NCBI GenBank assembly: GCA_900552425.1
Contig: URZR01000065.1
Span: 1-9,085, forward strand
Reading direction: 5' to 3'
Length of the DNA: 9,085 nt
Source of the DNA: an uncultured Collinsella sp.
Lineage (GTDB): Bacteria > Actinomycetota > Coriobacteriia > Coriobacteriales > Coriobacteriaceae
Below, piece by piece: positions 5,753 to 9,085 of this stretch; positions within the stretch are counted from its first letter, which is position 1, and every line of letters starts with the position of its first letter. A model generated the notes under the pieces. That model did no database searches. It had not been told where the DNA came from and saw only the letters and a program-made list of their open reading frames with translations. A program made the translations under genes and the position numbers.

Positions 5753-6628
5753 TCAGCCAAAACGTCCCGTCAAATAATCCGCTGTGCGCGAATCGGTCGG
5801 TTTTTTGAAGAGCTGAGCGGTGGGCGCGTGCTCCACCAGCTCGCCCAGCAAGAAAAACGCGACCGAGTCGGAGATGCGCGCCGCCTGCTGCATATTGTGC
5901 GTAACGACCACCAACGTGCAGGTCTCCTTGAGCTCGCAGGCAAGCTGCTCCACCACCAGCGTCGACACGGGATCGAGGGCGCTCGTGGGCTCGTCCATCA
6001 GCAGAATGTCGGGCTGCACGGCAAGTGCGCGGGCGATGCACAGGCGCTGCTGCTGTCCACCCGAAAGACCCAGGCCCGACTCTTTGAGCTTGTCCTTGAC
6101 CTCATCCCATAGCGCAGCGCGACGAAGGGAGTCCTCGACCAGCTCATCGAGGACGGCGCGGTCGCGCACACCCATACCGCGAGGACCGTAGGCGACGTTG
6201 TCGTAGATGCTCATGGGAAATGGGTTGGGGCGTTGGAACACCATGCCCACGCGCTGGCGCAAACGGCAGATGTCGCAATCGCCCAGGATATCTTGACCAT
6301 CGAGCGCAATCTTGCCCTCGATGCGGCAATCCTTGATGCCGTCGTTCATGCGGTTAAAGCAGCGCAGCAACGTGGACTTTCCGCAGCCCGAAGGCCCGAT
6401 GAACGAGGTGATCTGCTTGTCGCGGATCTTGATATTCACGTCCTTGAGCGCATGGTGGTCGCTATAGAACAGGTCGAGGCCCTCGACGTCGATGCGCGTC
6501 GGCGAGGCGGCAAGATCCTCTGCCGTGGGGCGAGTCGCATCCCCAACCTCGCGCTCATGCGCGGCCTCGGCCTGCGCTTCCATGAGTTCTTCAAGCTCCG
6601 TGGGCTCCACAGCCGCAGCAGCCGTCAT
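5753..6628 (-). CDS. pstB: Phosphate ABC transporter ATP-binding protein PstB
   Basis: This is the 291-residue ATPase of the high-affinity phosphate importer; it normally works on the cytosolic face of a PstC/PstA channel fed by PstS. Motifs in order: Walker A GPSGCGKST (78-86), LLRCFNRMND (87-96, typical of PstB), Q-loop VFQRPNPFPMSIYDNVAYG (130-148), signature LSGGQQQR (188-195), Walker B ILLMDEPTSALDP (208-220) and switch His244 in VVTHN. The first 44 or so residues are an acidic, alanine- and glutamate-rich extension beyond the usual roughly 250-residue family length. I chose ATG at 6628 because GGAGG (6641-6637) lies upstream at good spacing; the ATG at 6643 overlaps that ribosome site and has none of its own. 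No pstS, pstC, pstA or phoU gene flanks it: a VanS-like kinase gene lies upstream and phoB downstream. Confidence 0.95.
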   Translation of the reverse strand: MTAAAAVEPTELEELMEAQAEAAHEREVGDATRPTAEDLAASPTRIDVEGLDLFYSDHHALKDVNIKIRDKQITSFIGPSGCGKSTLLRCFNRMNDGIKDCRIEGKIALDGQDILGDCDICRLRQRVGMVFQRPNPFPMSIYDNVAYGPRGMGVRDRAVLDELVEDSLRRAALWDEVKDKLKESGLGLSGGQQQRLCIARALAVQPDILLMDEPTSALDPVSTLVVEQLACELKETCTLVVVTHNMQQAARISDSVAFFLLGELVEHAPTAQLFKKPTDSRTADYLTGRFG

Positions 6629-6642
6629 ACCGCACACCTCCA

Positions 6643-6670
6643 TATCGATATCAATTCAGCAGTATCGATA
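6643..6670 (-). repeat. TATCGATA repeat pair that can form a hairpin abutting the pstB ribosome site
   Basis: TATCGATA occurs at 6670-6663 and 6650-6643, exactly 20 bases apart. Because each copy is self-complementary, the two can pair in RNA as an 8-bp stem with a 12-base loop. The 3' arm ends one base before GGAGG. As DNA, two palindromes two helical turns apart could also be a tandem operator. Confidence 0.4.
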
Positions 6671-6683
6671 GTAGGAATCGCGG

Positions 6684-6721
6684 CTCATACGCACGTGAGC
6701 ACATTGTCAAGTGTTTGTAAG
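6684..6721 (-). promoter_or_regulatory. Pho-box-like 11-bp direct repeats and promoter upstream of pstB
   Basis: On the minus strand three successive 11-base units run CTTACAAACAC (6721-6711), TTGACAATGTG (6710-6700) and CTCACGTGCGT (6699-6689). They share the pattern [CT]T[TGC]AC[AG][AT] at their left ends. Binding sites of PhoB/PhoP regulators are known to be direct repeats with an 11-bp period, so this fits a Pho box. The second unit contains a perfect -35 sequence TTGACA (6710-6705); a possible -10, TATGAG (6689-6684), lies at a short spacing of 15 bases. Short spacing would suit an activator-dependent promoter. This is inference from pattern only. Confidence 0.5.
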
Positions 6722-6731
6722 GGCACGCTAG

Positions 6732-7970
6732 CTATGCGGCGGGCAGCTCGATGGTGAATATCGTGTGTTCGGGCGTCGATTCACATGCAACGGTACCGCC
6801 GTGTGCCGCGATGATCTCCTTGGCAATAGCAAGGCCCAAACCGGCACCACCGCGATTGGTCGCACGCGCCGCATCCAGGCGATAGAACTTCTCAAAGATC
6901 ACCTTGAGCTTAGCCGCAGGGATAGGATCGCCCTGATTGATAAAGCGCACGCGCACGCCGCCATCGTCTTGGCGCCTGGCCTCAATCGTGATAGTCGAGC
7001 CCTCATAGCTATAGGCGACGGCGTTTTTCATGATGTTGTTAAACACGCGGGCCATCTTATCGCCATCCACGAGCACCGTCAGGCCCTCGCGAATATCAAC
7101 CTGGGCTTCCTTATGTTGCTCGTTGAGGATGGGATAGAACTCGTCAGCCACCTGAGCCAGCAGCAACCCCAGATCAACATAGCCGCGCGTGAGCACGATA
7201 TCGTGGAAGTCAAAGCGCGTGATATCGAAGAACTCTTCGATGAGTGCATCGAGCCGGTGCGCCTTGTCGAGCGCCACGCCCGTAAAGTGCGCACGTTGCT
7301 CAACCGGCAGCTCAGGAGCCTCTTGCAGCAGCGAAAGATAGCCCACCACACTGGCAAGCGGGGTGCGTAGGTCATGTGCCAAGTACGTGACCAGATCGTC
7401 CTTGCGATGGGACTCGTCACGCAAGGCCTGTTGCACCTTGCGCTCGCGATCGCGCACACGGTTGAGTGCGCCCTCGACCTCCAGGAAGTCGCCGTCGATG
7501 TTGTCCCAGGTGTCGGGGTGATCGATCAGGCGATCTTGAATACGAGCGGCCAGCACACAATCGGCATGCTGCTCGCCCTGCTCATAGCCCTGGTAGTACA
7601 GGGCGCGGCCGCAAAAGAACAGCACGCACACGGCAAGCGCCAGCACAAAGCCAAGCATGTTGAATACAAAGCCGGCATCGAACAGCACCGGCCCTTCGAT
7701 GCCGCCGAGTGCCATGGCGTCAATCGCCAACGTCATGGCCCACGCGGCACCGCCAATCACCACGCAGCGGCGTACGATTTCAAATCGATCGATCAGCAAA
7801 AAGCCGACAAGCAGCACCGCCAAGATTCCAGCGATGTTATCGATGCCAATCAGCAGCAGGCTCAGCAAAAAGAGCAGCACCGTTGCAAGCGCGCGGTTGT
7901 CGACGACCGACCTCACGTATTCAAAGAGTCGATCGGGCACCTCGAATGCCTGCCTATCGTCTTTTGTCAT
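6732..7970 (-). CDS. VanS-like sensor histidine kinase
   Basis: This 412-residue membrane kinase has four predicted helices (about 27-43, 47-61, 68-88 and 101-121) joined by very short loops, then a linker and catalytic core. The H-box KDDLVTYLAHDLRTPLASVV, with phospho-accepting His199, closely follows the VanS form. The ATPase domain has N-box FNNIMKNAVAYS (about 310-321), a G1 box of NQGDPIP type (345-351, Asn in place of the usual Asp, as I recall for VanS-like kinases), F-box FEKFYRLD (359-366) and G2 GGAGLGLAI (374-382). There is no sizeable extracytoplasmic sensor domain, so the signal is probably read in or at the membrane. ATG at 7970 is preferred over GTG at 7976 because GGTGGGG lies at proper spacing only for the ATG. 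It follows the regulator-encoding frame by 25 bases. No vancomycin-resistance enzymes are visible. Confidence 0.9.
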   Translation of the reverse strand: MTKDDRQAFEVPDRLFEYVRSVVDNRALATVLLFLLSLLLIGIDNIAGILAVLLVGFLLIDRFEIVRRCVVIGGAAWAMTLAIDAMALGGIEGPVLFDAGFVFNMLGFVLALAVCVLFFCGRALYYQGYEQGEQHADCVLAARIQDRLIDHPDTWDNIDGDFLEVEGALNRVRDRERKVQQALRDESHRKDDLVTYLAHDLRTPLASVVGYLSLLQEAPELPVEQRAHFTGVALDKAHRLDALIEEFFDITRFDFHDIVLTRGYVDLGLLLAQVADEFYPILNEQHKEAQVDIREGLTVLVDGDKMARVFNNIMKNAVAYSYEGSTITIEARRQDDGGVRVRFINQGDPIPAAKLKVIFEKFYRLDAARATNRGGAGLGLAIAKEIIAAHGGTVACESTPEHTIFTIELPAA

Positions 7971-7995
7971 ATCCACTTCCCCACCATCAAAGGCG

Positions 7996-9063
7996 TTATT
8001 CGATTATGTAGCCGACGCCCCAGACGTTTTTGATAAAGCGCGGCTTTTGAGCGTCGTCGCCGATCTTTTCGCGCAGGTGGCGAATGTGCACCATCACCGT
8101 ATTGTTGGAGCCGGGCATAAAATCCTCGTTCCACACCGCGCGGAACAGGTCCTCCACGGCCACCACGCTGCCGCGATGCTCGACCAGATACAGCAAGATG
8201 GAATACTCGATGGGCGTGAGGCGAACCGGTGAACCGTCCACTGTCACGGAACGAGCATCGCGGTTGATCTCAAGGCCGTCGAGCTGGATGGTCGGCGACT
8301 CGGCCGCCTGCGCGCGGCTACCGTAGCTGGTGTAGCGACGAAGCTGAGCGTGCACGCGTGCGATGAGCTCAAGCGGACGGAACGGCTTGACCACGTAATC
8401 GTCCGCGCCCAGCGAGAGGCCCTCGATCTTGTCAGTCTGCGAGTCTCGCGCGGTCAGCATGATGACGGGATACGTATGGTTGTTGCGGATGGTGCGCAGC
8501 AGCTCTGGCGTAAGTGCCTGCCTGCAGGCGACGCGCGTGGCAAGGCACGCTCCGGCGGGGAGGTTCCATACGGGGTGGCCCCATTCGCGCAGCATCTGAC
8601 GCTCCTGGTCTTTGTGCCAGCCGGTTTCTAGCAGGGGCGAGCGCACGCCCAGCTGGGTGATGGCGCGCATGCCGGGACGAAAATCCTGCGCGTCGTCGGC
8701 GTTGCTGCCTTCGACCACGGTGGTGGCGCCTAGTTGGCGGGCGGTCTGGACAATGCTTGTGAACCCGGCGAGCTTGCAGTGGTAGCAGCGGTCTTGCGGG
8801 TTGGCGGCAACTTGGGGATTTGCAAAGGGGTCCAGCTTGACAACGGTTACGGGCAGCCCCAGCTGGGCGACGGCCGCGTTGAACGACTCGCGTTCCGGCG
8901 TGCCCAAAAAGGGCGTATCAAGGTGGATGAGCTGCGCGTTGTTGGGGATGAATCGCGCGCAGGCGGCGGCGAGAAACGTGCTATCGACTCCGCCGGAGAA
9001 CCCGACGGCGACGGTTCCCGTGCTTTGCAGCAAGTCTTTGAGTGCATCAAGTTTATCTTGCAA
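7996..9063 (-). CDS. Chimeric protein: LarE-like N-terminus fused to the C-terminal half of a VanR-type response regulator
   Basis: One open frame of 355 codons joins two unrelated families. Residues 1-190 are LarE-like: PP-loop SGGVDS (23-28), NPQDRCYHCK (88-97), VEGSNADDAQDFRPGMRA (117-134) and GACLATR (171-177), whose Cys173 aligns with the sulfur-donating cysteine of LarE. Residues from about 190 to 243 are the last part of a receiver (YPVIMLTARDSQTDKIEGLSLGADDYVVKPF), keeping Thr204 and Lys227 but lacking the N-terminal acidic pocket and the phospho-acceptor Asp. Residues about 257-355 are a complete winged helix with SNNTVMVHIRHLREK and NVWGVGYIIE, characteristic of VanR. LarE is normally near 270 residues, so about 80-90 are missing. 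The start is TTG at 9063: AGGGG precedes it by six bases and an in-frame TAG lies ten bases upstream. It may be a true deletion fusion or an assembly misjoin. Confidence 0.85.
   Translation of the reverse strand: MQDKLDALKDLLQSTGTVAVGFSGGVDSTFLAAACARFIPNNAQLIHLDTPFLGTPERESFNAAVAQLGLPVTVVKLDPFANPQVAANPQDRCYHCKLAGFTSIVQTARQLGATTVVEGSNADDAQDFRPGMRAITQLGVRSPLLETGWHKDQERQMLREWGHPVWNLPAGACLATRVACRQALTPELLRTIRNNHTYPVIMLTARDSQTDKIEGLSLGADDYVVKPFRPLELIARVHAQLRRYTSYGSRAQAAESPTIQLDGLEINRDARSVTVDGSPVRLTPIEYSILLYLVEHRGSVVAVEDLFRAVWNEDFMPGSNNTVMVHIRHLREKIGDDAQKPRFIKNVWGVGYIIE
8485..8512 (-). other. Fusion junction between LarE-like and response-regulator sequence
   Basis: The translation across this stretch reads LTPELLRTIRNN. 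LTPELL(R)xI is how LarE proteins commonly continue after the CLATR motif, and LLRTIRNN followed by HTYPVIMLTARD is how a receiver commonly runs into its fourth strand. Both parents could therefore share the 15 bases coding LLRTI (8502-8488). A short shared sequence is what a deletion by microhomology, or a short-overlap assembly error, would use. The frame is maintained with no stop or obvious scar. Confidence 0.7.
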
Positions 9064-9085
9064 GGTGGGCCCCTATTCATGAGGT

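Noticed and set aside
6732..7970. A vancomycin-resistance operon.
   Set aside because: Only a VanS-like kinase and a partial VanR-like regulator are present; no ligase, dehydrogenase or dipeptidase gene is in the window, and such regulators occur widely without resistance genes.
1..9085. CRISPR array, tRNA, rRNA, integrase or insertion-sequence transposase.
   Set aside because: No regularly spaced long repeats, no cloverleaf-like segments and no transposase or integrase motifs were seen on either strand by eye; a dedicated covariance-model search was not possible.

Overview
The window is a GC-rich bacterial chromosome segment in which every supportable gene lies on the minus strand. Read in the direction of transcription (high to low coordinates), it carries two two-component systems, a phosphate-transport ATPase, a capsule/exopolysaccharide phosphoregulation trio, a GNAT acetyltransferase and the start of htpG. 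Strong AAAGG/GGAGG Shine-Dalgarno sites, a Wzz–BY-kinase–PHP-phosphatase cassette and a mix of Firmicute-like protein families in a GC-rich genome suggest a gut Coriobacteriia member such as Collinsella. This assignment is inference; no rRNA or marker search was possible.

Layout, from the right end leftwards. (1) 9063-7996: one uninterrupted reading frame that starts as LarE (sulfur insertase for the lactate-racemase nickel cofactor) and, at about 8490-8505, switches to the second half of a VanR/OmpR-type response regulator. (2) 7970-6732: a VanS-like four-helix histidine kinase, evidently the partner of the regulator half. (3) 6731-6629: a short control region with three 11-bp repeats resembling a Pho box and a hairpin abutting the Shine-Dalgarno. 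(4) 6628-5753: pstB, the phosphate ABC ATPase, without pstS, pstC, pstA or phoU beside it. (5) 5688-4960 and 4956-3532: a PhoB/PhoR-type regulator-kinase pair, followed by a hairpin near 3478-3506. (6) 3337-3477: promoter region of the polysaccharide cassette. (7) 3336-1272: Wzz/CpsC-like chain-length adaptor, CpsD-like tyrosine kinase and CpsB-like phosphatase, tightly packed. (8) 1232-732: GNAT acetyltransferase, flanked by GGGAC-containing repeats. (9) 529-1: the N-terminal part of HtpG, preceded by a leader with a terminator-like hairpin.

How it may work together: PhoR senses phosphate status and phosphorylates PhoB, which plausibly controls pstB through the 11-bp repeats. The Wzz adaptor, tyrosine kinase and phosphatase form the usual phosphorylation cycle that tunes capsule or exopolysaccharide chain length, but no glycosyltransferase or polymerase gene is visible.

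The most unusual object is the LarE-regulator chimera. It joins two unrelated families in frame, deletes the C-terminal part of LarE and the phospho-acceptor half of the receiver, and leaves the VanS-like kinase without an intact partner in view. It could be a genuine deletion fusion or an assembly misjoin; the sequence alone cannot decide.
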